A stretch of DNA of 64,000 bases from Mucilaginibacter pineti (lineage in GTDB: Bacteria; Bacteroidota; Bacteroidia; Sphingobacteriales; Sphingobacteriaceae). The translations under genes were made by a program, and so were the position numbers. Below, in pieces: positions 26,286 to 35,004 of the stretch. The DNA is taken from positions 151,186-215,185 of the forward strand of contig NZ_FNAI01000012.1 in assembly GCF_900101875.1 (NCBI RefSeq), in the 5' to 3' direction. The notes under the pieces were generated by a model, which made no database searches, was not told the DNA's origin, and saw nothing but the letters and a program-made list of their open reading frames with translations. Numbering within the stretch: position 1 is the stretch's first letter; every line of letters starts with the position of its first letter.

Positions 26286-27644
26286 ATGTGGTACAATAAT
26301 ATATTAGAAACCATTGGGCACACGCCGCTGGTTAAGTTAAATAAAGTAACCAAGGATATTCCTGCAACGGTTTTAGCCAAAATAGAAACCACTAATCCCG
26401 GCAATTCTATAAAGGATCGTATGGCTCTTAAAATGATTGAGGATGCCGAAAAAAGCGGCAAGCTTAAACCAGGCGGTACTATCATTGAGGGTACATCTGG
26501 CAATACCGGGATGGGGCTTGCCATAGCGGCGGTTATAAAAGGTTACAAATGTATTTTTACGAGTACCGACAAACAATCAAAAGAAAAATTTGATGCCCTG
26601 CGTGCCTTTGGCGCCGAGGTAATTGTTTGCCCAACCAATGTAGAGCCGGAAGACCCACGGTCGTATTATTCAGTATCATCGCGTTTGGAGCGCGAGGTAC
26701 CTAACTCATGGAAGCCAAACCAGTACGATAACCTGAGTAACTCGCAGGCGCATTATGAGCAAACCGGGCCCGAAATTTGGGAGCAAACCGAAGGTAAGAT
26801 CACACACCTGGTAGTAGGGGTGGGCACCGGCGGTACTATATCTGGCACTGCGCGTTACCTTAAAGAACAAAATCCAAACATACAGGTGCTGGGCATTGAT
26901 ACTTATGGCTCGGTGTTTAAGAAATATAAGGAAACGGGTATCATGGACAAAAACGAGATCTACCCGTACATTACTGAAGGTATTGGCGAAGATTTCCTGC
27001 CGAAAAACGTTGATTTTAGTCTGATAGACCATTTTGAGAAGGTAACAGATAAAGACGCGGCATTAATGACCCGCGAGATAGCACGGAAAGAAGGGATCTT
27101 CGCCGGTAATTCAACAGGATCGGCAGTGGCAGGTACCTTGCAAATGAAGGATAGGTTTAAAGAAGGCGACGTAGTAGTGATCATTTTCCCCGATCATGGT
27201 ACGCGCTACCTGGGCAAAATGTACAACGACGACTGGCTGCGCGATCGTGGTTTCCTGAAAGACGGCAAGCTTACCGCCGCTGACATCATCAGCAAAAAAG
27301 AGAACCAGGAAATTATTACCATAGATTGCGAAAAATCTGTATTGGAGGCTATTAATACCATAAAGTCGCTCAATATCTCACAGATTCCGGTTACGCAAAA
27401 AGGTATGGTGATAGGTAAGATCACAGAAAGTGATATCCTTGATTCGCTGATCGAGAATCCATCTATCAAATCGCAGCCTATTAAAAACATCACCACTGCA
27501 CCATTCCCCTTTGTTGATCTGAATACTTCTATCGACAGGATCTCTGCCATGATAAATAAAGACAACATAGCGGTACTTGTGGAGGATGAAGGTAAGATTG
27601 AAATCATTACCCAGTACGATATTATAAACGCGATATCTGCTTAG
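26286..27644 (+). CDS. Cystathionine beta-synthase (PALP domain plus CBS pair)
   Basis: PLP enzyme, 452 residues, making cystathionine from serine and homocysteine, or acting as a cysteine synthase relative. The PLP lysine is K43 in NPGNSIKDRM. The substrate/PLP loop GTSGNTG is at 69-75 and the phosphate-binding loop GVGTGGTISG near 180. The last 120 residues form two CBS domains (VLEAINTIKSLNISQIPV and SIDRISAMINKDNIAVLVEDE), giving the three-part layout of eukaryote-like CBS. A -7 box TATTTTTG lies at 26233-26240. The leader has a perfect 7-bp inverted repeat AATCCGG/CCGGATT at 26247-26269. It is divergent from the macroglobulin gene. Confidence 0.92.
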   Translation: MWYNNILETIGHTPLVKLNKVTKDIPATVLAKIETTNPGNSIKDRMALKMIEDAEKSGKLKPGGTIIEGTSGNTGMGLAIAAVIKGYKCIFTSTDKQSKEKFDALRAFGAEVIVCPTNVEPEDPRSYYSVSSRLEREVPNSWKPNQYDNLSNSQAHYEQTGPEIWEQTEGKITHLVVGVGTGGTISGTARYLKEQNPNIQVLGIDTYGSVFKKYKETGIMDKNEIYPYITEGIGEDFLPKNVDFSLIDHFEKVTDKDAALMTREIARKEGIFAGNSTGSAVAGTLQMKDRFKEGDVVVIIFPDHGTRYLGKMYNDDWLRDRGFLKDGKLTAADIISKKENQEIITIDCEKSVLEAINTIKSLNISQIPVTQKGMVIGKITESDILDSLIENPSIKSQPIKNITTAPFPFVDLNTSIDRISAMINKDNIAVLVEDEGKIEIITQYDIINAISA

Positions 27645-27672
27645 AGGCGAAAGGATAAAGGTTAAAAGTAAA

Positions 27673-27706
27673 AGGTGTTATGCTTGTGAGCGTAACACCT
27701 TTTTTA
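27673..27706 (+). terminator. Rho-independent terminator after cystathionine beta-synthase
   Basis: An 11-bp stem (AGGTGTTATGC with GCGTAACACCT, one G-T pair) and a 6-base loop, followed by TTTTTT. Confidence 0.92.
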
Positions 27707-27739
27707 TTAGCTTTGATTCTATTAAGTCCTTAACCTTAT

Positions 27740-28612
27740 ATGCGCGGTATTAAAATTATACTTGTTTGTGTTTTTGCAACGATTTGCAAATCAGCTTTTC
27801 CTCAAAATAACAATTCGGTTCTCCTAAAGTGGAAGTTAAAGCCCAATGAAGTTCTGAGCTATAAAACTGTAATGGAACAAATTGATACGGCAAATCAAAA
27901 CGGGTTTAATATAACTGGCTTTATGAAGTCTTTAGGAATGGATTCTGCGATAAATGCGGCTGATGCTCAGAAAATTTTGGACCAGCTAAAATCAATAACA
28001 AACCGGTCTAATTTAATTACTCAACTATCCGAAAAGAGCAAAGGCTTAATTGATGTTACGACGACCGCTAAAGCTGATGAATCAAAAAGCGACACAAATA
28101 GCAAATCAAATGAAATGCTACAAATACTCAATAAAATGAATGGTGGGGTGATGTTGCGCGGTAAAATATCTGAAAATGGTACTATTGAAAGTTTTTATAC
28201 AAAAGCAGATCAAAAAAATATCCTTGCTATGTTCTTTGAATTGCCTGGCAGAAGTATAAAGCAAGGCGATACCTGGTCGCTAAGTGTCAATTTATTAACA
28301 GCCGACCAAAATTTTAAATGTGATAGTTCATCGAAAAAGAATGTGGTTACAGCATTAAAAATCGAGAATAAAGGAGGAGAGCATTTGGTTACGCTTAAAT
28401 ATGATATAGCCGAGTATATAAATGGTGATTTTATTTCACCAGTTAGCCAAGGCCCTATAAAAACAACCATGAGAATGACTTTTCAGGCTTTAGCGGTATT
28501 TTCGATTGAAAAGGGGAAGTGGGTAACTTATGAAGGGTTAGGAACAATGGTTTCATCGGGAATAATGACCTCGAATTTTAAAACGAAATACTCGTTAAGC
28601 GAGATTAAATAG
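27740..28612 (+). CDS. Secreted protein of unknown function, DUF6263-like
   Basis: 290 residues with a signal peptide of about 22 (ends KSAFPQ). The text LLKWKLKPNEVLSYKTVMEQID, the central PGRSIKQGDTWSLSVNL and a late TMRMTFQALAVFSIEKGKWVTYEG resemble periplasmic proteins grouped under DUF6263, which have a beta-rich fold and no known activity. No catalytic motif is seen. It follows the CBS terminator and converges on the glycosyltransferase gene, with only 14 bases between the two stops. Confidence 0.65.
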   Translation: MRGIKIILVCVFATICKSAFPQNNNSVLLKWKLKPNEVLSYKTVMEQIDTANQNGFNITGFMKSLGMDSAINAADAQKILDQLKSITNRSNLITQLSEKSKGLIDVTTTAKADESKSDTNSKSNEMLQILNKMNGGVMLRGKISENGTIESFYTKADQKNILAMFFELPGRSIKQGDTWSLSVNLLTADQNFKCDSSSKKNVVTALKIENKGGEHLVTLKYDIAEYINGDFISPVSQGPIKTTMRMTFQALAVFSIEKGKWVTYEGLGTMVSSGIMTSNFKTKYSLSEIK

Positions 28613-28626
28613 ATGTTGACAATACT

Positions 28627-30192
28627 TTACTCCAACCGTTTCTTCGCTAACTCCTTGCTATACCGTTCTTTAAGCGGCTGCTTAATATCTATCAGTAGAT
28701 AAATTCCCGTACCTTTTTCTCGGGAGAGATAATGTTGTACTTCGCCTAATTTTTGATATGAGCCTATCATTTTTCCGGCTACAAACTGGCGGATGTTTTC
28801 GCCGTCGTTATCGTCCACATAGATCATGTATTTACAGTTCAGGCTATCAGGTGCCCATAGTGTAAAGCTGCTGTTGAGTGATATCACATCGGGGTAGTTG
28901 AACTGTTTGCGATAGTGGTGCAGCGCCCCGGCTTCGCCGTAGTTATCGGCATAAATTATAGTTTGTTTTTGCTGGTCGGGGGCGAGGTTGTGGTAGGCTT
29001 CGCCCACTTTTTTTGCCATTTCGTCCCAGCCAAACATATCGGCATAATCCTGGGTGGTGGGGTGTGTTTTATGATCTTCCCAGGTTACCACAAAATCAAA
29101 AAAAGAAATGTTTTTGTGGGCAAAGCGGAAGAAACCAAGTGTTTGGTTGAGTGATAACACCGGCAATATCATGGGGAATAAAACCAGGTTTGGCAAGGTA
29201 AAAAGCGCTATTGCCACCGTACGCAAGGCATAACCACTTGTTTTTAGTAATCGCTCAAAACCGAATCCACCAGCTGCAAACAGCATAGGGTAGGCGCCAA
29301 ACAGGTAGTAATTTTTGCCGTCCATCTCTAATAAAAATAGGAATATGAGCACATAAGCAATTGCCAGAAACTGAAAATTGCGCAGTCTGAAAGAAAAAAT
29401 AAGAAAAGCCAACCCGTTAAGCCATACAAACAACGCGATGCCGTGCACCATAAGTTGCTGTTTTATAAACTCACCGGGTGTAATATAATCCAGCTGTTCT
29501 TTACGCAATGTTTTCATATGCGTAACTACCGGGAAATGATGGTTAATTTGCCATATTAAATTAGGCATACATATCAGCAGCGTAACTGCTGCCGCGCCAA
29601 GTATGTGCCAGCTAAACAGTAGTTTGCGTTGTTTGCTTATAAGGATCCCTATAAGCAGCGCCACTGTAAAAAACAGCATGGTATACTTGGTAAGCATACC
29701 AAAACCAACTGCGGCGCCAAGCCAGTAAAGGTAGCGTACATCGGTGGTATTAAGGTATTTGATGAGCAGCCAAACGGATATCAGCCACCAAAACTGATCA
29801 AATACCACGGGCTGAAAAAGATAACCGCTTGCCGCAAACGCAGGTGAAAATATAAGAGCCAGGCAAGCCAGCGTAATAGCAAATTTTTTACCGCCAAATT
29901 CAACGGTGATTAAACCCGTGAACCAGATGATCAATCCGCTGAAAATGGTTGGGAAAATACGTGCTGCAAAAACTGAGTTCCCAAATAAGGTGACAGAGAT
30001 CTTAGCCACAACAGCTATAAAGGGTGGTACTTCTTTATAGCCCCAATCCAGGTGATCGGCCAATATTAAATGTAAAAACTCATCGCGGTGGAAACCGAAA
30101 TGGCCAATAGCAAATAAGTTTAATATAACCTTTACGAATACAAAAATCAGTATGAAATAAACATAAGTTGACTTTCGGTTTTTGTATGGCAT
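28627..30192 (-). CDS. GT39/ArnT-like integral-membrane glycosyltransferase
   Basis: GT-C fold enzyme of 521 residues that moves a sugar from a polyprenyl-phosphate donor. About ten membrane helices occupy the first 350 residues. The conserved acidic loop after helix 1 is FGFHRDEFLHLILADHLDWGYKEVPPF, where HRDE replaces the usual DE pair and WGY.E.PP is the family loop. A soluble periplasmic C-terminal part follows (about 370-521, with NYGEAGALHHYRKQF). Substrates may be lipid A, proteins or exopolysaccharide; the sequence does not decide. It stands alone, so it is not in a polysaccharide cluster. Confidence 0.85.
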   Translation of the reverse strand: MPYKNRKSTYVYFILIFVFVKVILNLFAIGHFGFHRDEFLHLILADHLDWGYKEVPPFIAVVAKISVTLFGNSVFAARIFPTIFSGLIIWFTGLITVEFGGKKFAITLACLALIFSPAFAASGYLFQPVVFDQFWWLISVWLLIKYLNTTDVRYLYWLGAAVGFGMLTKYTMLFFTVALLIGILISKQRKLLFSWHILGAAAVTLLICMPNLIWQINHHFPVVTHMKTLRKEQLDYITPGEFIKQQLMVHGIALFVWLNGLAFLIFSFRLRNFQFLAIAYVLIFLFLLEMDGKNYYLFGAYPMLFAAGGFGFERLLKTSGYALRTVAIALFTLPNLVLFPMILPVLSLNQTLGFFRFAHKNISFFDFVVTWEDHKTHPTTQDYADMFGWDEMAKKVGEAYHNLAPDQQKQTIIYADNYGEAGALHHYRKQFNYPDVISLNSSFTLWAPDSLNCKYMIYVDDNDGENIRQFVAGKMIGSYQKLGEVQHYLSREKGTGIYLLIDIKQPLKERYSKELAKKRLE

Positions 30193-30295
30193 TGGTTTTA
30201 TTGGAGCTAAAGGCTTAAAGCAGAAAACTTAAAGCTGTTTGATTGAGCAGAAAGCCAAATACTTAGGGCTTAAAGCTAAAAAAATATATTAAAAA

Positions 30296-30378
30296 GCCGA
30301 AAGCTTTAGGCAAAAAGCTAAAAGTCATTACATATCTCAACGTAACGAGTCTTCGGCTTTTTGCTTTAAGCTTTCGGC
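30296..30378. repeat. Word-type palindrome GCCGAAAGCTTTAGGCAAAAAGC
   Basis: 24-base arms at 30296-30319 and 30355-30378 match at about 21 positions in inverted order. The DNA upstream (30200-30290) repeats the related words ttaaagc and gaaagcc in looser form. The element lies between the murA 3' end and the start of the glycosyltransferase gene, both on the minus strand. It may terminate murA mRNA, with the A-rich left flank giving U residues on that strand. Confidence 0.7.
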
Positions 30379-30385
30379 AAAAAGT

Positions 30386-31693
30386 TTATATCCTCGTAAT
30401 ATCGGCACCCAATGCTTTCAGGCGGGTGTCGATGTTTTGATAGCCGCGTTCAATTTGCTCAATGTTATAGATGGTAGATTTTCCTTGTGCAGATAGTGCC
30501 GCTATCAGTAATGAAACCCCGGCGCGGATATCCGGCGAAGTCATGGAAATTCCGCGAAGTTGTACCTGTTTGTCTAAACCAATAACGGTAGCACGGTGCG
30601 GATCGCAAAGGATGATCTGTGCGCCCATATCCAACAGTTTATCTACAAAGAATAAACGGCTCTCGAACATTTTTTGGTGAATAAGCACTGCTCCTTTGGC
30701 CTGTATGGCAACAACCAATACAATGCTCAGCAGGTCGGGCGTAAAGCCTGGCCACGGCGCATCGGAAATGGTCATGATGGAACCATCGATGAAAGTTTCT
30801 ATTTCGTAATGATCCTGTGCCGGGATATAAATATCGTCGCCACGCAGTTCCAGTTTTATACCCAGGCGTTTAAACACATCTGGTATCATTCCCAGCTCGG
30901 GATATTTTACATCTTTAATAGTAATCTCAGAACCAGTCATCGCTGCCAGGCCAATGAACGAGCCAATTTCTATCATGTCGGGCAGTAAACGGTGGTCGGT
31001 GCCGCCAAGTACGGTAACGCCTTCAATGGTCAACAGGTTTGAGCCTATGCCGCTGATCTTTGCGCCCATGCGGTTAAGCATTTTACAAAGCTGTTGTAAG
31101 TAGGGTTCGCAAGCTGCGTTGTAAATTGTGGTAGTGCCTTTGGCCAGTACCGCTGCCATTACAATATTGGCCGTGCCTGTAACCGATGCTTCATCAAGCA
31201 GAATGTAAGTTCCTTTTAAGTTTGATGCATCAACGTTAAAAAAGCCATCCTCGGGGTTGTAATCAAAGCGGGCACCCAGTTTCTCGAAACCTAAAAAGTG
31301 GGTATCCAAACGCCTGCGACCAATTTTATCGCCACCTGGCTTTGGAATAGATGCTTTGCCAAAACGCGCCAAAAGCGGACCAACTATCATAATAGAGCCA
31401 CGTAAACCGCCGCCCTTTGTTTTAAACGATTCTGACTGGAAAAAATCCTGATCGATATCTTTGGCTATAAACGTATAGGTATCGCTGGCAGTTTTTTCAA
31501 CTATTACGCCCATATCGCCTAATAGCTCAATCAGTTTATTTACATCTTTTATATCCGGTATATTGCTGATGGTAACCTTCTGCTCGGTTAGTAATACTGC
31601 CGAGATCACCTGTAAAGCTTCGTTTTTTGCTCCCTGCGGAGTAATCTCGCCCTTTAGCGGTTTCCCGCCGTTTATCACAAATGCGTTAGTCAT
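30386..31693 (-). CDS. murA: UDP-N-acetylglucosamine 1-carboxyvinyltransferase with Asp in place of the active-site Cys
   Basis: First committed enzyme of peptidoglycan synthesis (enolpyruvyl transfer from PEP to UDP-GlcNAc), 435 residues. NGGKPLKGEITPQGAKNEALQ gives the N-terminal Lys-Asn pair. DMIEIGSFIGLAAMTG and ISMTSPDIRAGVSLLIAAL are standard EPSP-synthase-fold motifs. In E. coli the loop reads PGGC with Cys 115, the residue alkylated by fosfomycin. Here it is PGGDKIGRRRLDTH, with Asp 122 (codon 31328-31330). A natural Cys-to-Asp exchange is known to keep activity and give fosfomycin resistance in mycobacterial and chlamydial MurA. It often neighbours DUF4290 in this phylum; here a lipoprotein gene lies between. 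Confidence 0.95.
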   Translation of the reverse strand: MTNAFVINGGKPLKGEITPQGAKNEALQVISAVLLTEQKVTISNIPDIKDVNKLIELLGDMGVIVEKTASDTYTFIAKDIDQDFFQSESFKTKGGGLRGSIMIVGPLLARFGKASIPKPGGDKIGRRRLDTHFLGFEKLGARFDYNPEDGFFNVDASNLKGTYILLDEASVTGTANIVMAAVLAKGTTTIYNAACEPYLQQLCKMLNRMGAKISGIGSNLLTIEGVTVLGGTDHRLLPDMIEIGSFIGLAAMTGSEITIKDVKYPELGMIPDVFKRLGIKLELRGDDIYIPAQDHYEIETFIDGSIMTISDAPWPGFTPDLLSIVLVVAIQAKGAVLIHQKMFESRLFFVDKLLDMGAQIILCDPHRATVIGLDKQVQLRGISMTSPDIRAGVSLLIAALSAQGKSTIYNIEQIERGYQNIDTRLKALGADITRI

Positions 31694-31850
31694 AGGAGTT
31701 TATAATTGATAGATCATTGTTCATTGTACATAGCAAAGATTATAAAATTTCCTGACTGTTTGTTGGTTCATTGGCTCATTAGTTTAATCGGTAGGCGGTT
31801 CATTAGTATTGTTCTGTGTGTAGTTGGTTCATCATTAACTTAAAACCAAC

Positions 31851-31880
31851 TGTAGCGTTTCGCATCAAGGCAACGTCATT
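31851..31880 (+). promoter_or_regulatory. ECF-type promoter, copy 3 (TGTAGCGTTT-N13-CGTCATT)
   Basis: TGTAGCGTTT at 31851-31860, 13 bases, then CGTCATT at 31874-31880, 64 bases before the ATG at 31945. It differs from the two GIN promoters by one base in the -35 box and one in the spacer. AAAACC lies just upstream, as in the others. Confidence 0.5.
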
Positions 31881-31944
31881 ACACAATGTGTGGCTATTTA
31901 ATAAATAGCGCTTACTTTTATAAACCAATTAAACCAAACTGATC

Positions 31945-32340
31945 ATGAAGTTATTGTACAATAGTATATGCATTATTGCGTGTTTAGCAGTAACAGCTTG
32001 CCATAAAGACAAAAAAACAGAGGTTGTTAAACAACTGACCATAGCTGATGCGGGAAGTACAGCATCTGTTAGCATGGGCGAAACTATTTCATTAACATTA
32101 GGCAACCCAGGCGATGGCGGATACCAGGTAAATGATCCTCTATATAAAACATCGGTATTAACGTTGGTAAGCCATACACATCAAAATAGCACCACCAACG
32201 CGGTTGGCGATGCTGGTAATGATACCTGGAAGTTTACCGCAAAGGGAAGCGGCACTACCACCCTTGAAATTACAGCTTCGCGGGGCACGCAGGGGGCGGA
32301 TAAAATATCGCTGTTCAGCAACCAGATCACGGTGAAATAA
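31945..32340 (+). CDS. Chagasin-like (I42) protease-inhibitor lipoprotein
   Basis: 131-residue lipoprotein (lipobox LAVTAC, Cys 19). The mature part resembles the chagasin immunoglobulin-like fold that blocks papain-type cysteine proteases. LTLGNPGDGGYQV corresponds to the NPTTGY loop (degenerate here), and NDTWKFTAKGSGTTTLEITASR to the GxxxFxxxxxGxxxLxLxYxR segment. The third RPW-type loop is not clear. A role in restraining the cell's own or a rival's secreted protease is inference. It is a single gene between murA and DUF4290 in the opposite direction, with an ECF-type promoter and its own terminator. Confidence 0.68.
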   Translation: MKLLYNSICIIACLAVTACHKDKKTEVVKQLTIADAGSTASVSMGETISLTLGNPGDGGYQVNDPLYKTSVLTLVSHTHQNSTTNAVGDAGNDTWKFTAKGSGTTTLEITASRGTQGADKISLFSNQITVK

Positions 32341-32350
32341 ATTCTATATA

Positions 32351-32395
32351 ACAAGAAAGGCCGATACATATATGCATCGGCCTTTCTTGTTTTTA
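32351..32395. terminator. Strong bidirectional terminator
   Basis: A perfect 15-bp stem (ACAAGAAAGGCCGAT at 32351-32365 with 32376-32390) and a 10-base loop, with T residues after the right arm. It sits between the convergent lipoprotein and DUF4290 genes and can serve both. Confidence 0.9.
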
Positions 32396-32418
32396 TAATT
32401 GCTTGTTAACAGGTTATA

Positions 32419-33174
32419 TTAATATTTTTTGGCACCGCCATTATTGTTGCGGTTACGGTTGTTTTGATTGTTGTTGTTGCGTGGGTTATTATTGTTTTGG
32501 GTACGACTACCGCCACCTCCGCCGCCACGGTTATTGTTTTGATTGTTATTGGTACGGCCACGGTTGTTGTTGTTAGTGTTTTGTGCCGGATAGTTATTCG
32601 GCCTGAATTCAACACGGGCAAGGTTAACGTTTTCCTCTAATTTTAAGGTGCCGCCAGATAAAGCGTACAGATCAGAAAGAATACTTTCGTCGGTAACAGA
32701 ATCTTTATTCCATTGTACATAGGCCATTTTCATAAAATTGGCTACAGACTGTACCATGTGGCGTTTGCGCTCAGGATCTTCAATGGCTTTCGCCTTTTCA
32801 ATCATCAGTTCAATAGTTTTACCATAGTGCTTGTATTTTATACGCTGATGCGGATATTTCAGTGGTGCAGGTTTCAGATGGATCTGTTCTGGTGATGGTT
32901 TTGGATATGGCGAATCTACATCTATCTGGTAGTCAGATATAATATGCAGGTGATCCCAAAGCTTGTGCTTAAAATCGGCAACATCGCGCAGGTGCGGGTT
33001 TAAAAATCCCATTAAATCAATCACTACTTGTGCGTAGCGGTTACGTTCTTCTTTAGTTGGCAACGCTACAATATATTTAACCATATTTTGTACGTTGCGG
33101 CCATATTCCGACAGGATAAGTTTATTCCTGGTTGAATTATAATCAAAATTTGCAGGCGTGTTTTCTTGAGCCAT
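32419..33174 (-). CDS. DUF4290 protein with Asn/Arg/Gly-rich disordered tail
   Basis: 251 residues, a family confined to Bacteroidota. NRYAQVVIDLMGFLNPHLRDVADFKHKLWDHLHIISDYQIDVDSPYP is the diagnostic block. Residues about 1-195 are helical and folded. From about 200 the protein is only N, R, G and a few Q/P (runs of N4, G6 and RGG/NRN units), a low-complexity tail of the type that binds RNA. The function is unknown. In many relatives the gene sits right before murA. A full -33/-7 promoter is visible upstream (33279-33309). Confidence 0.88.
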   Translation of the reverse strand: MAQENTPANFDYNSTRNKLILSEYGRNVQNMVKYIVALPTKEERNRYAQVVIDLMGFLNPHLRDVADFKHKLWDHLHIISDYQIDVDSPYPKPSPEQIHLKPAPLKYPHQRIKYKHYGKTIELMIEKAKAIEDPERKRHMVQSVANFMKMAYVQWNKDSVTDESILSDLYALSGGTLKLEENVNLARVEFRPNNYPAQNTNNNNRGRTNNNQNNNRGGGGGGSRTQNNNNPRNNNNQNNRNRNNNGGAKKY

Positions 33175-33278
33175 GTAATTGTTGTTGTTAAGAAAGTTTT
33201 AAGTTAGCCAGGCAAATTTCCCTGTGTAATTGAGGGCTAATGAGGCTAAAATTGAATTGTTACTGTATTGTAGTAACG

Positions 33279-33309
33279 CAAATATAATGTAATAGTATTA
33301 ATGTGCAAA
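33279..33309 (-). promoter_or_regulatory. Primary-sigma promoter for DUF4290 (TTTG-N19-TATATTTG)
   Basis: Read on the minus strand: TTTG at 33309-33306, a 19-base spacer, then TATATTTG at 33286-33279, an exact fit to the Bacteroidota TTTG/TAnnTTTG consensus. An inverted repeat GTTACT/AGTAAC (33259-33277) overlaps the expected start site and could bind a regulator. Confidence 0.7.
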
Positions 33310-33361
33310 CAATTAGCTTAAAATGTTACTTTAGGAAAGAATGTAAAATAGTATCAACCTC

Positions 33362-34459
33362 ATGATTATTACCCATACCGATATTTACCGCTTCAGCATA
33401 CCCATGGAACCTTTTACCATTGCAACCGGGACTATGGATCATGCGCAAAACGTTTTCATTAGGGTGCACACCGATGGGGGGATTTATGGCGTTGGTGAAT
33501 GTTCGGCTTTCCCCGTCATTACGGGCGAAACACAGGATACCTGCCTTGTTATGGCCCGCGAATTTGCCAGGCTTTGGATAGGGCAGGATGCATTGGATAT
33601 CGCGGTACGGTTACAGCAATTACATAGTTTTACTGCGGGCAATACCACTATAAAAAGCGCTTTTGATATGGCACTTTATGATATAGCCGCCAAAAATGCA
33701 GGTTTGCCGCTATATCAATTTTTAGGCGGTGAAAGGCGTGCGGTAGAATCTGATATTACCATCGGGATAGCCGGACCTGCAACTATGGCTTTGAAGGCGC
33801 TGGATTTTAAGGCTTCGGGTGCCAATATCCTTAAGGTAAAGCTGGGTAAAAATGCCATAGACGACGTGGAACGCATCAAGCAGATTCGCGAAGCAGTTGG
33901 CGACGGAATTAGGATAAGGGTTGATGCCAACCAGGGCTGGAGCTTTGATGACGCAGTTTTTGCCTTACAAAGCCTGGCACCCTACCATATCGAATTTTGT
34001 GAACAACCCATGCGCACCTGGTATGATGATCTGCTGCCGCAGTTAATGCAGCTATCGCCGGTAAAAATCATGGCCGATGAAAGTGTATATAACCACCATG
34101 ATGCCCGCAGGCAGATTGATAGTGGCTCGTGCCATTATATCAACATAAAAATGTCTAAATCGGGCGGGATATATGAGGCTAAGCAAATTCATGATGTAGC
34201 TGCATCCAAGGGAATTGCCTGTATGATGGGGGGGATGCTGGAAAGCCGGATAGCGCTTAGTGCTAAACTGCACTTTGTGTACGCCAGTCCAAATATTCAT
34301 TTTTACGATATGGATACCTGTATGCTGGGTCACCTGGCCGATCCATGTGTGGGCGGCGTAACTTATGACGGTTACAAGTTAAATATAAACGATAACCCGG
34401 GAATTGGCGCCGATGCCAATGACGATTTTCTGCAACACTGCGAGCATTTTACCATTTAA
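33362..34459 (+). CDS. Dipeptide epimerase (L-Ala-D/L-Glu epimerase type), enolase superfamily
   Basis: Inverts the second residue of dipeptides, chiefly L-Ala-D-Glu from recycled murein, 365 residues. The muconate-lactonising subgroup residues are all present: KVK at 158-160 (acid/base Lys 160), metal ligands Asp 188 (VDANQGW), Glu 214 (FCEQP) and Asp 239 (MADES), and the second Lys at 263 or 266 (NIKMSKSGG). The N-terminal capping domain covers about 1-120. It lies 13 bases before a GNAT gene in the same direction, a probable two-gene unit. The M20 dipeptidase encoded nearby on the other strand could hydrolyse the product. Confidence 0.9.
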   Translation: MIITHTDIYRFSIPMEPFTIATGTMDHAQNVFIRVHTDGGIYGVGECSAFPVITGETQDTCLVMAREFARLWIGQDALDIAVRLQQLHSFTAGNTTIKSAFDMALYDIAAKNAGLPLYQFLGGERRAVESDITIGIAGPATMALKALDFKASGANILKVKLGKNAIDDVERIKQIREAVGDGIRIRVDANQGWSFDDAVFALQSLAPYHIEFCEQPMRTWYDDLLPQLMQLSPVKIMADESVYNHHDARRQIDSGSCHYINIKMSKSGGIYEAKQIHDVAASKGIACMMGGMLESRIALSAKLHFVYASPNIHFYDMDTCMLGHLADPCVGGVTYDGYKLNINDNPGIGADANDDFLQHCEHFTI

Positions 34460-34472
34460 TAATAATTCAATT

Positions 34473-34931
34473 ATGCTGATAAGACAAGCCACTTTAAACG
34501 ATATCCCCACGCTGCTGCAATTTGAACAAGGTGTAATAAGCGCCGAACGGCCATTTGATAGCACGCTTATTGATTCGGCCATAAAATATTATGATCTGGA
34601 AGAGTTTATCACCTCGCCGGATATTGAATTTTTGGTGGCTGAAGTTGATGATATACTAGCCGGCTGCGGATATGCCCGCATTATGGAAAGTCCCAAACCT
34701 TATTTTAAATATGCCACATACGCGTACCTTGGCTTTATGTACGTGCTGCCGCAATACCGGGGCAGGGGCGTTAATCAATTGATCGTTGAAGCGTTAAAAC
34801 AATGGTCGCGTAAGCAAGGTTTAACCGAAATAAGGCTGCAGGTTTATAATGATAACGAACCTGCTATAAAAGCTTACGAAAAAGCTGGTTTTGTAAAACA
34901 CATGGTGGAAATGCGGGTTGATATTGACTAA
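34473..34931 (+). CDS. GNAT-family N-acetyltransferase
   Basis: 152-residue acetyl-CoA-dependent transferase. MLIRQATLNDIPTLLQFEQG opens the fold. YVLPQYRGRGVNQLIVEALKQW is motif A with the Q/RxxGxG acetyl-CoA loop (YRGRGV). VYNDNEPAIKAYEKAGFV is motif B. The ATG at 34473 is chosen because the longer frame from 34404 would overlap the epimerase by 56 bases and adds no GNAT sequence. The substrate is unknown; coupling to the epimerase suggests an amino acid or peptide. Confidence 0.9.
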   Translation: MLIRQATLNDIPTLLQFEQGVISAERPFDSTLIDSAIKYYDLEEFITSPDIEFLVAEVDDILAGCGYARIMESPKPYFKYATYAYLGFMYVLPQYRGRGVNQLIVEALKQWSRKQGLTEIRLQVYNDNEPAIKAYEKAGFVKHMVEMRVDID

Positions 34932-34955
34932 TATTACCCGAAACGCGATAAAACA

Positions 34956-34989
34956 AAAATGCCGTCCAGAGCTGTCGGGGCGGCATTTT
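34956..34989. terminator. Hairpin terminator between GNAT and the small minus-strand ORF
   Basis: A 12-bp stem (AAAATGCCGTCC with GGGCGGCATTTT-like arm, one G-T pair) around a 10-base loop. A run before the left arm and T run in the right arm let it act in both directions. Confidence 0.65.
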
Positions 34990-35004
34990 CGGGGCGGCAA
35001 AATA

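Noticed and set aside
34404..34931. GNAT frame started at 34404.
   Set aside because: It would overlap the epimerase by 56 bases and add 23 residues absent from the GNAT fold.
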